Of a stretch of DNA of 64,000 nt, positions 8,397 to 17,155 are shown one piece after another (within the stretch, counting starts at the first letter, position 1; each line of letters starts with the position of its first letter). The translations under genes and the position numbers were made by a program. The notes below the pieces were generated by a model. That model was not told the origin of the DNA. It saw nothing but the letters and a program-made list of their open reading frames with translations, and did no database searches. The DNA is taken from positions 1-64,000 of the forward strand of contig NZ_CAMFIA010000008.1 in assembly GCF_945952405.1 (NCBI RefSeq), written 5' to 3'. This stretch comes from an uncultured Stenotrophomonas sp. (GTDB lineage Bacteria; Pseudomonadota; Gammaproteobacteria; Xanthomonadales; Xanthomonadaceae).

Positions 8397-8773
8397 TGGA
8401 ACTGGCCCTGGCTACCGCGATCGGCGTGCTGACCGCCATCGGCATCTACCTGCTGCTGCGCGCGCGCAGCTTCGACGTGATCCTCGGCATGACCTTCCTG
8501 TCCTATGCGACCAACCTGCTGATCTTCGCCGGTGGCCGCGTGGTGCTGGGCAAGGCGCCGGTGCTGCAGGAGGGCGTGGACAGCCACCTCGGCAACTACA
8601 CCGACCCATTGCCGCAGGCGCTGGTGCTGACCGCGATCGTGATCGCCTTCGCGATGACCGCGGTGAGCATCGTGCTGGCCATGCGCAGCCGCAGCGACAA
8701 CCACAGCGACCACGTGGACGCCCACGAGCCGGATGACGACGCGCCGCCGCGCCAGGGCGAGGACCGCGCATGA
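8396..8773 (+). CDS. mrpC: Mrp antiporter subunit C
   Basis: A 125-residue NuoK-like subunit with three membrane segments (about residues 5-22, 28-48 and 75-98). The family block FDVILGMTFLSYATNLLIF is present, as is DPLPQALVLTAIVI, the typical end of the third segment. The acidic, histidine-containing tail (HSDHVDAHEPDDD) is less conserved. Translation is coupled to mrpA (TGATG) and to mrpD (ATGA). Confidence 0.94.
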   Translation: MELALATAIGVLTAIGIYLLLRARSFDVILGMTFLSYATNLLIFAGGRVVLGKAPVLQEGVDSHLGNYTDPLPQALVLTAIVIAFAMTAVSIVLAMRSRSDNHSDHVDAHEPDDDAPPRQGEDRA

Positions 8774-10305
8774 ACCATCTGGTGATCCTGCCGATCCTGA
8801 TCCCCCTGCTCGGTGCCGCACTGTCGCTGTTCGTCGAGCACCGCCGTTATGGTCCGCGGGTGCAGCGCGCGGTGGCCTGGACATCGCTCTCGGCACTGGC
8901 GTTGGCGGTGGGCCTGCTGTTCGCCGGCACCGCCGGCGGCGACATCAACGTCTACCTGCTCGGCGACTGGCCGTCGCGGCTGGGCATCGCGCTGGTGGCC
9001 GACCGGCTGTCGGCCTGGATGCTGCTGACCACCCTGCTGCTGGCCATTCCCTGCCTGCTGCATGCCTGTTCGGGCTGGGACCGCCGCGCACCGCATTTCC
9101 ATGCCCTGTTCCAGTTCCAGCTGGTAGGTCTCAACGGTGCGTTCCTGACCGGCGACATCTTCAACCTGTTCGTGTTCTTCGAGGTGATGCTGATCGCCTC
9201 CTACGGCCTGCTGCTCAGTGGCGGGCGTGGCCTGCGCATGCGCATCGGCCTGCACTACGTGGTATTCAACGTCACCGCGTCGACCCTGTTCCTGATCGCG
9301 CTGGGCCTGCTGTACGCCTCGCTGGGCTCGCTCAACATGGCCGAGCTGTCGCAGCGCATCGCCGAAGTACCACCGGCACAGCTGACCCTGGTGAAGGCGA
9401 CGATGGGCCTGTTGCTGCTGGTGTTCTGCGCCAAGGCGGCGTTGATGCCGCTGTACCTGTGGCTGCCCGAAGCCTATTCGCGCGCACCGGCGGCGGTGGC
9501 CGCGCTGTTCGCGATCATGACCAAGGTCGGCCTGTACTCGGTGCTGCGCATCCAGATGCTGTGGTTCGGCGACGACGCCGGCGCGATGGCCGGCTACGGC
9601 CGCGACTGGCTGCTGTGGGCCGGCGTGGCAACGCTGGTGCTCGGCGGCCTCGGTGCGCTGGCCGCAACCCGCCTGCGCGTGCTGATCTCGTACCTGGTGA
9701 TCGTGTCGGCGGCCACGCTGTTCATCGCCTTCTCGGTGGGCACGCCACAGGTGTTGTCGGCCGGCCTGTACTACCTGCCACACAGCAGCTTCGTCGCCGC
9801 TGCGCTGTTCCTGATCGCCGATCTGATCCGCCGCCGCCGCGGTGGTGCCAGCGACCGCAAGGAAGTGGTCGCACCGATGCCGGGCAAGGAAACACCGGCC
9901 GTCCTGTTCCTGATCGGCGCGGTGTCGGTGGCGGGCCTGCCGCCGCTGTCCGGCTTCCTGGCCAAGGCCGCACTGCTGGCCGGTATGCCCGCGCAGTACA
10001 CCGGCCCGGTCTGGACCGCCGTGCTGGTCAGCAGCCTGCTGGTGATCATGGGCCTGACCCGCGGCGGCATCCGCCTGTTCTGGCGCGTGCCGCCAGTTGA
10101 TCCGGAGGCGCCGGTTCCGCGCAAGGCGCGGCTGCGCCGGGTGGAGCTGTATGCCGCCTGCATCCTGCTCGCCTACGGCATCGGCATGACCCTGGCCGCC
10201 GCGCCGCTGATGCGCTACACCGACGCCACCGCCGCACAGCTGCTGGACCCCAGCGAGTACGTGCAGCAGCTGCGCGCGACCCCGCCGGAGATCCGCCAGC
10301 CATGA
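8770..10305 (+). CDS. mrpD: Mrp antiporter subunit D
   Basis: A 511-residue NuoN/NuoL-type proton-translocating subunit of the Mrp complex. The two charged residues needed for proton movement in this superfamily are visible: Glu138 in FVFFEVMLIASYG and Lys222 in FCAKAALMPLYLWLPEAY. About 14 membrane segments are expected. It overlaps mrpC and mrpE by four bases (ATGA), so complex stoichiometry is probably kept by coupled translation. Confidence 0.95.
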   Translation: MNHLVILPILIPLLGAALSLFVEHRRYGPRVQRAVAWTSLSALALAVGLLFAGTAGGDINVYLLGDWPSRLGIALVADRLSAWMLLTTLLLAIPCLLHACSGWDRRAPHFHALFQFQLVGLNGAFLTGDIFNLFVFFEVMLIASYGLLLSGGRGLRMRIGLHYVVFNVTASTLFLIALGLLYASLGSLNMAELSQRIAEVPPAQLTLVKATMGLLLLVFCAKAALMPLYLWLPEAYSRAPAAVAALFAIMTKVGLYSVLRIQMLWFGDDAGAMAGYGRDWLLWAGVATLVLGGLGALAATRLRVLISYLVIVSAATLFIAFSVGTPQVLSAGLYYLPHSSFVAAALFLIADLIRRRRGGASDRKEVVAPMPGKETPAVLFLIGAVSVAGLPPLSGFLAKAALLAGMPAQYTGPVWTAVLVSSLLVIMGLTRGGIRLFWRVPPVDPEAPVPRKARLRRVELYAACILLAYGIGMTLAAAPLMRYTDATAAQLLDPSEYVQQLRATPPEIRQP

Positions 10306-10808
10306 CCGCCCAGCGCTCCCTGTTCCGCCGCATCATCCCCTCGCCCGCGCTCAGCATCATGGTGGTCGCGTTCTGGCTGTTGATGTCCGACAGCTTCACC
10401 CTCGGCCAGATCGTGCTGGGCCTGCTGCTGGGCGTGGTGGTGCCGCTGTTCGCCGCACGCCTGGACCGCGAGTTCGCCCGCATCGGCACCCTGCGCCCGC
10501 TGCCGAAGCTGCTGTGCGTGACCCTGTGGGACATCCTGATGTCCAACATCCGCGTTGCCATCCAGGTGCTGGGCCCGGAAAAGAACATCCACCCCGGCTT
10601 CATCTGGTTGCCGCTGGACATCGCCAACATCCACGGCATCGCCGCGCTGACCAGCATGATCACCCTGACCCCGGGCACGGTCTCGGCCGCGCTCAGCGAC
10701 GACCGCAAGTTCCTGCTGGTGCACGTGCTGCACCTGGAGGATCCGCAGGCGCTGATCGACACGATCAAGCGACGTTACGAAGCCCCGTTGATGGAGATCT
10801 TCCCATGA
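10302..10808 (+). CDS. mrpE: Mrp antiporter subunit E
   Basis: A 168-residue MnhE-family subunit: two hydrophobic segments near the N terminus (about residues 12-50) and a cytosolic domain with the family pattern WDILMSNIRVA, then ITLTPGTVS and VHVLHLEDP. It is required for normal Mrp assembly in studied systems. Four-base overlaps with both neighbours. Confidence 0.94.
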   Translation: MTAQRSLFRRIIPSPALSIMVVAFWLLMSDSFTLGQIVLGLLLGVVVPLFAARLDREFARIGTLRPLPKLLCVTLWDILMSNIRVAIQVLGPEKNIHPGFIWLPLDIANIHGIAALTSMITLTPGTVSAALSDDRKFLLVHVLHLEDPQALIDTIKRRYEAPLMEIFP

Positions 10809-11089
10809 CCGGTTTTGAAGTCATCCAGACCACCCTGGTGGTATGCATGCACGTGGTCGGCCTGGCCATGCTGCTGGCCACCTGGCGCCTGCTGCGCGGG
10901 CCGACCGTGCCCGACCGCATCCTCGCGCTGGACACCCTGTCGGTGACCGCCATCGCCGAGCTGATGCTGTTCGGCATGTACCTCAACTCGCCGATCTACT
11001 TCGAGGCCGCGCTGATCATTGCCATGCTCGGCTTCGGCAGCACCGTGGTGCTGAGCAAGTTCGTGCTGCGCCGGGACATCGTCGAATGA
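10805..11089 (+). CDS. mrpF: Mrp antiporter subunit F
   Basis: A 94-residue MnhF-family protein with three membrane segments. The motif RGPTVPDRILALD after the first segment is characteristic, and Asp/Arg in it are conserved in MrpF. The start is the ATG that overlaps the mrpE stop; a much longer open frame beginning at 10514 is antecedent shadow sequence inside mrpE. Confidence 0.94.
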   Translation: MTGFEVIQTTLVVCMHVVGLAMLLATWRLLRGPTVPDRILALDTLSVTAIAELMLFGMYLNSPIYFEAALIIAMLGFGSTVVLSKFVLRRDIVE

Positions 11090-11472
11090 TCACCGCGATC
11101 CAGATCGGCGTATCGATCCTGCTGCTGTTCGGCTGCTTCTTCATCCTGGTCGGCGCACTGGGCCTGGTGAAGCTGTCCACCTTCTTCAAGCGCCTGCATG
11201 CACCAACCAAGGCCAGCACGCTGGGCGTGGGCTGCGTGCTGGTGTGTTCGGTGTGCTACCACATCTTCCTCGGCCAGGACCCGCAGCCGCGCGAACTGCT
11301 GATCACCGTGTTCCTGTTCATCACCGCGCCGATCAGCGCGCACATGATGGCCAAGGCCGCGCTGTCGCTGCTGATGGAAACCCGACCCAGCCTGCCGGGC
11401 AACGAGCCGGCCGCCGAGGAGCAGCTGCCGCCGCCGGAGCCGGCGCGGGAAGAGCACGCGCGGGGCGGGTAA
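11086..11472 (+). CDS. mrpG: Mrp antiporter subunit G
   Basis: A 128-residue MnhG-family protein with three membrane segments and the family signature GLVKLSTFFKRLHAPTKAST between the first and second. The C-terminal extension after about residue 100 is rich in Pro and Glu and is not part of the core fold. Last gene of the operon; a SMAG repeat cluster follows, with no intrinsic terminator evident. Confidence 0.94.
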   Translation: MITAIQIGVSILLLFGCFFILVGALGLVKLSTFFKRLHAPTKASTLGVGCVLVCSVCYHIFLGQDPQPRELLITVFLFITAPISAHMMAKAALSLLMETRPSLPGNEPAAEEQLPPPEPAREEHARGG

Positions 11473-11483
11473 CCCTGTGTGGG

Positions 11484-11545
11484 TGGGTGCCGACCGTGGG
11501 TCGGCACGGAATCAAAAGCATCCACGCATGGCGTGGATCTACTGT
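11484..11545. repeat. Two SMAG-type repeats after mrpG
   Basis: GTGCCGACCGTGGGTCGGCAC at 11486-11507 and the reverse-oriented ATCCACGCATGGCGTGGATC palindrome with terminal CTAC at 11518-11543. They lie between the convergent mrpG and CaCA genes. Confidence 0.8.
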
Positions 11546-11555
11546 GTGCTCGGCG

Positions 11556-12521
11556 CTACAACGCCGGTGCAGTCACCAGCAGCAGCTCAAGCGCCAGCCA
11601 GCCGCCGAAGGCCACCAGCAGGATCACGCCCTCGCCACGGCTGATCTTCAGGTCGCCGCGCAGCATCGGGTACAGCACCAGCGCGAACGCCAGCAGGGCC
11701 GGTAGCTCCAGGCGCACGAACGAGGCCGGCAACGCGAGCGGCTGCAGCATCGCCATCGCACCGATCACCAGCAGCAGGTTGACCACGCTGGAACCGAGCA
11801 CGTGGCCCATCACCATGTCGCCATGACCGCGACGCGCCGCAGCGATGGCACTGGCAACCTCTGGCAGCGCGGTGCCGATCGCCACCGGCAGCAGGCCGAC
11901 CAGCAGCGGCGTCCAGCCCAGTGCGGCACCGACGTCGGCGGCGGCACCGACCACCAGGCGCGCACCCCAGTAGAGCGCCAGCGCGGCGATCAACAGCCGC
12001 AGCACGTTCAGAGGCAGGCTGGTGCGGCTCAGTGCGGATTCGGCGATCGCGGCCTGCACGTCGGTACGCTCGTTGCGGCCACGGCGCAGCAGCAGCACCT
12101 GCACGACGATGAAGCCGGCCACCAGCACGCCGCCCTCCCAGCGCGCCAGGCGGCCGTCAAGACCGAACAGGATCAGCAGCACGGCAGCCGCCAGCAACGA
12201 CCACCACAGCAGCGTCTGCAGGCGTGCACGCAGCAGCAGCGGCGCGGCAACCGCCGCCAGGGCGAGGGTCAGGCCCAGGTTGACGATGCTGCTGCCCACC
12301 GCATTGCCCAGTGCCAGTTCCGGTTGGCCGACGGCCAGCGCACGCGCGTTGACCGCCAGCTCCGGCAACGAGGTGGTCACCCCGAGCAGCAGCAGGCCTG
12401 CGGTGAACGGGCTGGCTCCCAAACGCTGGGCCAGACCGGACACCGCCTTGACGATGGAGTCCCCACCCAGCGCCAGCAGCAGCAGGCCGAGCAGGAACCA
12501 GGCAATGGCAATGGCGATCAT
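11556..12521 (-). CDS. CaCA family Na+/Ca2+ (cation/proton) antiporter
   Basis: A 321-residue inner-membrane exchanger, YrbG-like, with two homologous halves of about five membrane segments. The two alpha-repeats show the ion-binding signatures GVTTSLPELAVNARA (about residues 47-61) and AIGTALPEVASAIAAARRG (about 215-235). A cytosolic loop with basic residues (RRGRNERTD) separates the halves. It is convergent with the mrp operon; both systems handle monovalent or divalent cations, but nothing in the sequence shows co-regulation. Confidence 0.92.
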   Translation of the reverse strand: MIAIAIAWFLLGLLLLALGGDSIVKAVSGLAQRLGASPFTAGLLLLGVTTSLPELAVNARALAVGQPELALGNAVGSSIVNLGLTLALAAVAAPLLLRARLQTLLWWSLLAAAVLLILFGLDGRLARWEGGVLVAGFIVVQVLLLRRGRNERTDVQAAIAESALSRTSLPLNVLRLLIAALALYWGARLVVGAAADVGAALGWTPLLVGLLPVAIGTALPEVASAIAAARRGHGDMVMGHVLGSSVVNLLLVIGAMAMLQPLALPASFVRLELPALLAFALVLYPMLRGDLKISRGEGVILLVAFGGWLALELLLVTAPAL

Positions 12522-12594
12522 CGAGCACTCCCGCAGCGGTCGTGGCGCGATTCTACGCTGGGCCCGCGCGCGGGGCTGGGCCGTCGATCAAGGA

Positions 12595-13221
12595 TCAGCC
12601 GCAGCCTTCCACGTAGTCGACCTGCGGAGTCTGCCCAACGCGCCAGGCCCCCACCCGGCCATCCGCGCCGAGCGCGAAGTCGATCACCGCGCCGCCTTCC
12701 TGCGCCGGTCGCACGCGCAGGTGCTGTGCCTTTTCGTCGTACTTGTCAGGGCCGACATCCCCCCGATCGGGATACAGCAGCTGCAGCTCGCCCAGGGTCA
12801 TGCCGACCTTGCCGCCCCCCGGTGCGGTGATGCCCGCGCTGTGCACGTCGTAGCGCACCAGCTTGCGGCCTTCGATCATCAGGCGCGGATCCTCGGCGCC
12901 CTGCGGGCGCAGGAAGTAGCAGCCGTCGTTGCCGTCGTCGGCCGGCAGCGGCGTGCCGCTGGCATCGGTGCCCAGCCCCTGCAGCGGGGTAGCGAAGCCG
13001 CTGCGTACCTCCGCGATGCCCGCGCCCAGCTTCGCGCCGCCGAAGCCGTCCAGATGGGCAGGGCCCTGTTCGGCGGCCGCGGCGGCCGACGTCGGTGCCG
13101 GGGGTGTGGGGGCCGCGGCGGTGGCCGACGGAGCGTCAGCGGCTGCCGCAGGCGCCTCGGCGCTGCGGTTGCAGGCAGTGAGCGACAGCAGCAACAGGCC
13201 GGCAAGCGGAAGATGCTTCAT
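12595..13221 (-). CDS. Hypothetical lipoprotein with Ala/Pro-rich linker
   Basis: A 208-residue predicted lipoprotein: signal LPLAGLLLLSLTAC with lipidated Cys16, then an Ala/Pro-rich linker (residues 20-52), then a C-terminal domain from FGGAKLGAGIAEVR. The domain has a Cys in GCYFLRPQG and a final Cys in VEGCG that could pair. The pattern FGxxxLGxxxAEVR followed by GMTLGELQLLYP resembles small secreted domains common in Xanthomonads, but I cannot name the family. The start at 13221 is chosen because the signal peptide begins there. Confidence 0.75.
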   Translation of the reverse strand: MKHLPLAGLLLLSLTACNRSAEAPAAAADAPSATAAAPTPPAPTSAAAAAEQGPAHLDGFGGAKLGAGIAEVRSGFATPLQGLGTDASGTPLPADDGNDGCYFLRPQGAEDPRLMIEGRKLVRYDVHSAGITAPGGGKVGMTLGELQLLYPDRGDVGPDKYDEKAQHLRVRPAQEGGAVIDFALGADGRVGAWRVGQTPQVDYVEGCG

Positions 13222-13346
13222 GGGTGCGGTTCCCTGGCACGAAGGTGGCTGCACGCTAGCGCAACGCGCGTGCAGGCGCTGCATTGTCATCGCGGTTTCA
13301 TCGCCCTCGTTCAGGCTCGGCGTGCACCGACTTGGCTGTCCCTTCC

Positions 13347-13880
13347 ATGCAACCGCGCAAGACCGACCTCGCCCGAACCGCGCTGCAGGCCCACCGCGCG
13401 CCGCTGGACATGCGCCAGCGCCGGCTGCTGATCCTGTGTGACGGCCAGCGCACCCTCGCCGACCTGAGCGGCCTGCTCGGCCAGGACGCACCGGCCATGG
13501 TCCTGCAGCTGGTGCAGGCCGGCTACCTGAGCACGGGGCCGGTTACGGCAGATCCCGCGCCCGTCCCCGCTGCCACCGCCCTTCCGGTAGCCGCCGCACC
13601 GTTGCCGACGGCAGTGGCCGCGGCCACGCCGGTCGAGCGCCGACGTTCGCTGGTGGCAGCGCGCATCTATGTGCTGGGCATCCTGGAGATGCAGCGCCAT
13701 CCGCAGGCCGCGGCGCTGTTCCGCGACCTGCAGCAGGCACGCGCCGAAGAAGAGGTGCTGTTGCGGATGCAATCCGCCATGCAGATGCTGCCCGGGCTGA
13801 CCTCGGAGGGCTACTGCGAGCGCGTGCGGCAGCGCCTGCTGGAGGCACTGCCACTGGAACACGGCAACGCCTTCGCCTGA
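13347..13880 (+). CDS. Conserved hypothetical, possible winged-helix N terminus
   Basis: A 177-residue cytosolic protein I do not recognise. Residues 1-62 (RLLILCDGQRTLADLSGLLG through LQLVQAGYLS) look like a small winged-helix module of the kind found at the ends of Xanthomonad regulators. A Pro/Ala-rich linker (about 65-100) leads to a helical C-terminal part with ARIYVLGILEMQRHP. No DNA-binding or catalytic residues can be assigned. It is divergent from the lipoprotein gene and convergent with hmgA across a hairpin repeat. Confidence 0.7.
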   Translation: MQPRKTDLARTALQAHRAPLDMRQRRLLILCDGQRTLADLSGLLGQDAPAMVLQLVQAGYLSTGPVTADPAPVPAATALPVAAAPLPTAVAAATPVERRRSLVAARIYVLGILEMQRHPQAAALFRDLQQARAEEEVLLRMQSAMQMLPGLTSEGYCERVRQRLLEALPLEHGNAFA

Positions 13881-13882
13881 GA

Positions 13883-13949
13883 AAAAAGGGGACGGAGGGG
13901 ATTAAGTCGTTTGTGGCACAAACGACTTAATCCCCTCCGTCCCCTTTTT
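13883..13949. terminator. Long hairpin repeat, GGGGACGGAGGGG family (copy 2), bidirectional terminator-like
   Basis: A perfect 30-bp stem around a 7-base loop. The arms begin AAAAAGGGGACGGAGGGGAT and end in the complementary poly-T. It lies exactly between the stops of two convergent genes (13880 and 13954), with A and T tracts at the two ends, so it can terminate in both directions. The stem-top bases (TAAGTCGTTT) differ from other copies but remain paired. Confidence 0.85.
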
Positions 13950-13953
13950 GTGG

Positions 13954-15252
13954 TCAGCGGTAGTTGTTGCGCAGGCCGTTCCAGCACTGCTGGTAATCGC
14001 CCTGGCGGTGGCCGGCGGCCAGCGCCTGCGCGGTCGGGCGGATCACGGCGCGGGTTTCGAACATGAAGGCCATCGTGTCCTTGATCACGTCCGGCCTGGA
14101 CAGATCGGCATGGGATGCCTTGTCGAAGGTCGGGGCATCCGGACCGTGGCCGCTCATGCAGTTGTGCAGCGATGCGCCGCCGGGGACGAAGCCTTCGGCC
14201 TTGGCGTCATAGGCCCCGTGCACCAGGCCCATGAACTCGCTGGCGATGTTGCGGTGGAACCACGGTGGGCGGAACGTGTTCTGTGCCACCAGCCAGCGCG
14301 GCGGGAAGATCGCGAAGTCCATGTTGCTGGTTCCCGGCGTGTCGCTGGGGGAATGCAGCACCAGGAAGATCGACGGGTCCGGGTGGTCGTAACTGATCGA
14401 GCCGATGGTGTTGAAGCGGCGCAGGTCATAGCGGTACGGCGCGTAGTTGCCGTGCCAGGCCACCACGTCCAACGGCGAATGGTCGATCGGCGCGCGCCAC
14501 AGGCGGCCCTCGAACTTGGCGATCAGTTCGAAGTCGCCGTCGACATCCTCGAATGCCGCATGCGGGGTCTCGAAGTCGCGCGGGTTGGCCAGCCCGTTGG
14601 AACCGATCGGGCCGAGGTCGGGCAGCTTCAGCAGCGCGCCGTAGTTCTCGCAGATGTAGCCCCGGCTCGGGCCATCGGGCAGTTCCACGCGGAAGCGCAC
14701 GCCACGCGGAATCACCGCGATCTGCTGCGGTTCGATCTCGACCACGCCCATCTCGGTCAGCAGGCGCAGCGCGCCCAGCTGCGGCACGATCAGCAGTTCG
14801 CCATCGGCATCGTAGAAATAGCGGCCGACCATATCGCGGTTGGCCGCGTACAGATGGATGCCGACACCGGCATGCGCATCGGGAGACCCGTTGCCGCCCA
14901 TCGTGTACAGGCCCTCGACGAAGTCGGTCGGCTGTTCCGGAAGCGGCAGCGGACTCCAGCGCAGCTGGTTCGGCGAGGCTGGCTGCGCACCGAAATCACA
15001 CTGCAGCTGCGACTGCGCGAACGGAGTGAATTCGCCATGGGTCACCGCCGGGCGGATGCGGTATAGCCAACTGCGGCGGTTGCTGCCACGCGGCGCGGTG
15101 AAGGCGGTGCCGGTCAGCTGTTCGGCATACAGGCCGTGGGCCACCTTCTGCGGCGAGTTCTGCCCGACCGGCAGCGCGCCGGCGACGGCCTCGGTGGCGA
15201 ATTCGTTGCCGAAGCCGGACTGGTAGCCGCGGGCGGTGATGGAGGGGGACAT
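13954..15252 (-). CDS. hmgA: Homogentisate 1,2-dioxygenase
   Basis: Fe(II) ring-cleavage enzyme that converts homogentisate to maleylacetoacetate in tyrosine degradation; 432 residues, the usual length. Expected iron ligands lie in [19 protein letters not shown] (His and Glu) and [12 protein letters not shown] (His). The N terminus [12 protein letters not shown] is typical. ATG 15252 follows TGGAGTTTCC. It is downstream of hppD on the same strand with an 85-bp gap that holds a SMAG repeat. The next pathway genes (maleylacetoacetate isomerase, fumarylacetoacetase) are not adjacent. Confidence 0.97.
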   Translation of the reverse strand: MSPSITARGYQSGFGNEFATEAVAGALPVGQNSPQKVAHGLYAEQLTGTAFTAPRGSNRRSWLYRIRPAVTHGEFTPFAQSQLQCDFGAQPASPNQLRWSPLPLPEQPTDFVEGLYTMGGNGSPDAHAGVGIHLYAANRDMVGRYFYDADGELLIVPQLGALRLLTEMGVVEIEPQQIAVIPRGVRFRVELPDGPSRGYICENYGALLKLPDLGPIGSNGLANPRDFETPHAAFEDVDGDFELIAKFEGRLWRAPIDHSPLDVVAWHGNYAPYRYDLRRFNTIGSISYDHPDPSIFLVLHSPSDTPGTSNMDFAIFPPRWLVAQNTFRPPWFHRNIASEFMGLVHGAYDAKAEGFVPGGASLHNCMSGHGPDAPTFDKASHADLSRPDVIKDTMAFMFETRAVIRPTAQALAAGHRQGDYQQCWNGLRNNYR

Positions 15253-15265
15253 GGAAACTCCAGAG

Positions 15266-15330
15266 GTTGCCGGCCAGCGGCCGGCACGACCATTCGGACA
15301 GGGATCGCCGGCCAACGGCAGGCAATCCCT
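15266..15330. repeat. SMAG repeats between hppD and hmgA
   Basis: A reverse-oriented GCCGGCCAGCGGCCGGCACG palindrome at 15268-15290 and a degenerate partner (GCCGGCCAACGGCAGGC) at 15307-15324. Being inside the hppD-hmgA unit, it could adjust the relative expression of the two genes. Confidence 0.7.
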
Positions 15331-15337
15331 GCAGACC

Positions 15338-16450
15338 TTACAGCACGCCGCGGCGGATCTGGTCGCGCTCGATGCTCTCGAACAGCGCGGTGAAGTTGCC
15401 CTCACCGAAGCCTTCATTGCCCTTGCGCTGGATGATCTCGAAGAAGATCGGGCCGATGCAGTTCTGGGTGAAGATCTGCAGCAGCTTGCGCTGGTGGGTT
15501 TCCGGATCGGCATCGATCAGGATCTTGTTCCTGGCCAGGCGCGGCACGTCCTCGCCGTGGTTCGGAACGCGCTGGTCGATCACATCGAAGTAGGTCTCCG
15601 GCGTATCGAGGAAGTCCACGCCCTGCGCGCGCATCGCTTCGACGGTGTCGTAGATGTTGTCGGTGAAGCAGGCAATGTGCTGGATGCCCTCGCCCTTGTA
15701 CGCGTCCAGATATTCGTTGATCTGGCTCTTCGGGTCGGACGATTCGTTCAGCGGGATGCGCACGATGCCGTCCGGCGCGGTCATCGCCTTGGACACCAGG
15801 CCGGTCTTCAGACCCTTGATGTCGAAGTAGCGGATCTCGCGGAAGTTGAACAGGCGCTCGTAGTAATCCGACCACTGCTGCATGTTGCCGAAGTACAGGT
15901 TGTGGGTCAGGTGGTCGATGAAGGTCAGGCCGAAGCCCACCGGGTGCAGGTCGGCACCGGCGATCGGCTCGTAGTCGCCGTCGTAGATGCTGCCGGCGGT
16001 GCCGTAGCGGTCGACCAGGTACAGCATGCAGTCGCCGATACCCTTGATGACCGGCGCGTTGACCGCCTTGCTGTCCGGCTTGAACGCGATCGCTTCGGCG
16101 CCATTGCCCAGCGCGGTCTGGTAGACCTCCTGGCCCGGCTTCTTGAAGCGGATGGCGAAGCCGCAGGCGCACGGACCGTGCTTTTCGGCGAAGTCGGCCG
16201 CGAACGAATCGGGGTCCTCATTCACCAGGAAGTTGACGTCGCCCTGGCGATAGACGGTAATCGGACGCTGCTTGTGCTTGAGCACCGCGCTGAAGCCCAT
16301 CTTCCGGAAGTACTCGTGCAGCTCCTGGCCACGGCCGGCCGGGGCGGCGAATTCGACGAACTCGAAGCCGTCGATGCCCATCGGGTTCTCGAAGGTGGTG
16401 ACCTGCATGCCGGGATTGGGGTGCGAGGCGGTCGGGACTGCGGTATTCAT
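15338..16450 (-). CDS. hppD: 4-hydroxyphenylpyruvate dioxygenase
   Basis: Converts 4-hydroxyphenylpyruvate to homogentisate, the step before HmgA; 370 residues. The iron-binding triad is visible: His in [13 protein letters not shown], His in [15 protein letters not shown] and Glu in [20 protein letters not shown]. The start at 16450 (MNTAVPTAS) is chosen over the longer frame to 16624, which would cross the divergent promoter region and overlap the MarR gene. A promoter-like TTGCTG-17-TATAAG lies upstream. Confidence 0.97.
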   Translation of the reverse strand: MNTAVPTASHPNPGMQVTTFENPMGIDGFEFVEFAAPAGRGQELHEYFRKMGFSAVLKHKQRPITVYRQGDVNFLVNEDPDSFAADFAEKHGPCACGFAIRFKKPGQEVYQTALGNGAEAIAFKPDSKAVNAPVIKGIGDCMLYLVDRYGTAGSIYDGDYEPIAGADLHPVGFGLTFIDHLTHNLYFGNMQQWSDYYERLFNFREIRYFDIKGLKTGLVSKAMTAPDGIVRIPLNESSDPKSQINEYLDAYKGEGIQHIACFTDNIYDTVEAMRAQGVDFLDTPETYFDVIDQRVPNHGEDVPRLARNKILIDADPETHQRKLLQIFTQNCIGPIFFEIIQRKGNEGFGEGNFTALFESIERDQIRRGVL

Positions 16451-16534
16451 GGCGTGGCTCCGAATCGGTACCGCATCGGTACAAACCAGGTGCGGGCAGG
16501 TAGGGACCCGGCGAGAATGCAGGGTCTGGACCCA

Positions 16535-16566
16535 ACACTTATAGTTACACTTGAAACCACCAGCAA
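16535..16566 (-). promoter_or_regulatory. Candidate hppD promoter and MarR operator region
   Basis: On the minus strand TTGCTG, 17 bases, TATAAG forms a good sigma-70 match driving hppD. Overlapping it, ACACTT occurs at 16535-16540 and at 16547-16552, a 12-base period, which could be bound by the divergently encoded MarR protein. The regulator assignment is inference from position. Confidence 0.5.
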
Positions 16567-16579
16567 GGTGCACCGCAAC

Positions 16580-17074
16580 ATGAGCCCCGCCGATCCCGTT
16601 TCGACCCGCCTGCGTGCCTCGCACGTCCTGCTCGACCTGGAACAGTTCCTGCCGTACCGGCTGAGCGTGCTGTCCAACCGGGTCAGCGGCAACATCGCCA
16701 AGCTATACGGTGATCGTTACGGTCTGGCGATCCCCGAGTGGCGGGTGATCACCATCCTGGCGCTGTATCCGGGCTCCTCGGCCAGCGAGGTCTCCGACCG
16801 CACGGCGATGGACAAGGTGGCGGTCAGCCGCGCCGTGGCCCGCCTGCTGGAGCGCGGCTTCATCAAGCGCGAGACCCACGGCGACGACCGCCGCCGCTCG
16901 GTGCTGGCACTGTCGGCCGCCGGCTTCGAGGTGTACGAGACCATCGCACCGATGGTGATCGAGATCACCCGCAAGCTGATGTCGGTGCTGAGCGACGAGG
17001 AAGAGCAGGTGCTGGAAAAGCTGATCCTGCGCCTGGCCGGCGAAGGCCTGGAACGGATGGGTGAAGGCGTCTGA
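16580..17074 (+). CDS. MarR family regulator, divergent from hppD-hmgA
   Basis: A 164-residue winged-helix regulator: dimerisation helices at both ends and a central HTH with EWRVITILALYPGSSASEVS, then KVAVSRAVARLLERG and the wing RETHGDDRRRSVLALS. ATG 16580 starts 129 bp from the hppD start in divergent orientation, the usual arrangement of a local MarR regulator. Control of tyrosine catabolism, perhaps with an aromatic intermediate as ligand, is inferred. It is convergent with the next gene across a hairpin repeat. Confidence 0.92.
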   Translation: MSPADPVSTRLRASHVLLDLEQFLPYRLSVLSNRVSGNIAKLYGDRYGLAIPEWRVITILALYPGSSASEVSDRTAMDKVAVSRAVARLLERGFIKRETHGDDRRRSVLALSAAGFEVYETIAPMVIEITRKLMSVLSDEEEQVLEKLILRLAGEGLERMGEGV

Positions 17075-17076
17075 GC

Positions 17077-17155
17077 AAAAAGGGGACGGAGGGGATTAAG
17101 TCGCGATCGGCGCCATAGGGGCCAAAGCGACTTAATCCCCTCCGTCCCCTTTTTT
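17077..17155. terminator. Long hairpin repeat, GGGGACGGAGGGG family (copy 3), bidirectional terminator-like
   Basis: Arms of about 28 bp (17077-17104 and 17128-17155) with the same outer sequence as the copy at 13883 but a different stem top (AAGTCGC) and a 23-base loop. It lies exactly between two convergent stop codons, with the poly-T running into the stop of the minus-strand gene. Confidence 0.85.

Noticed and set aside
10514..11089. Extended start for mrpF within mrpE.
   Set aside because: The frame upstream of 10805 is a shadow of mrpE; the ATG overlapping the mrpE stop gives the normal MrpF length and N terminus.
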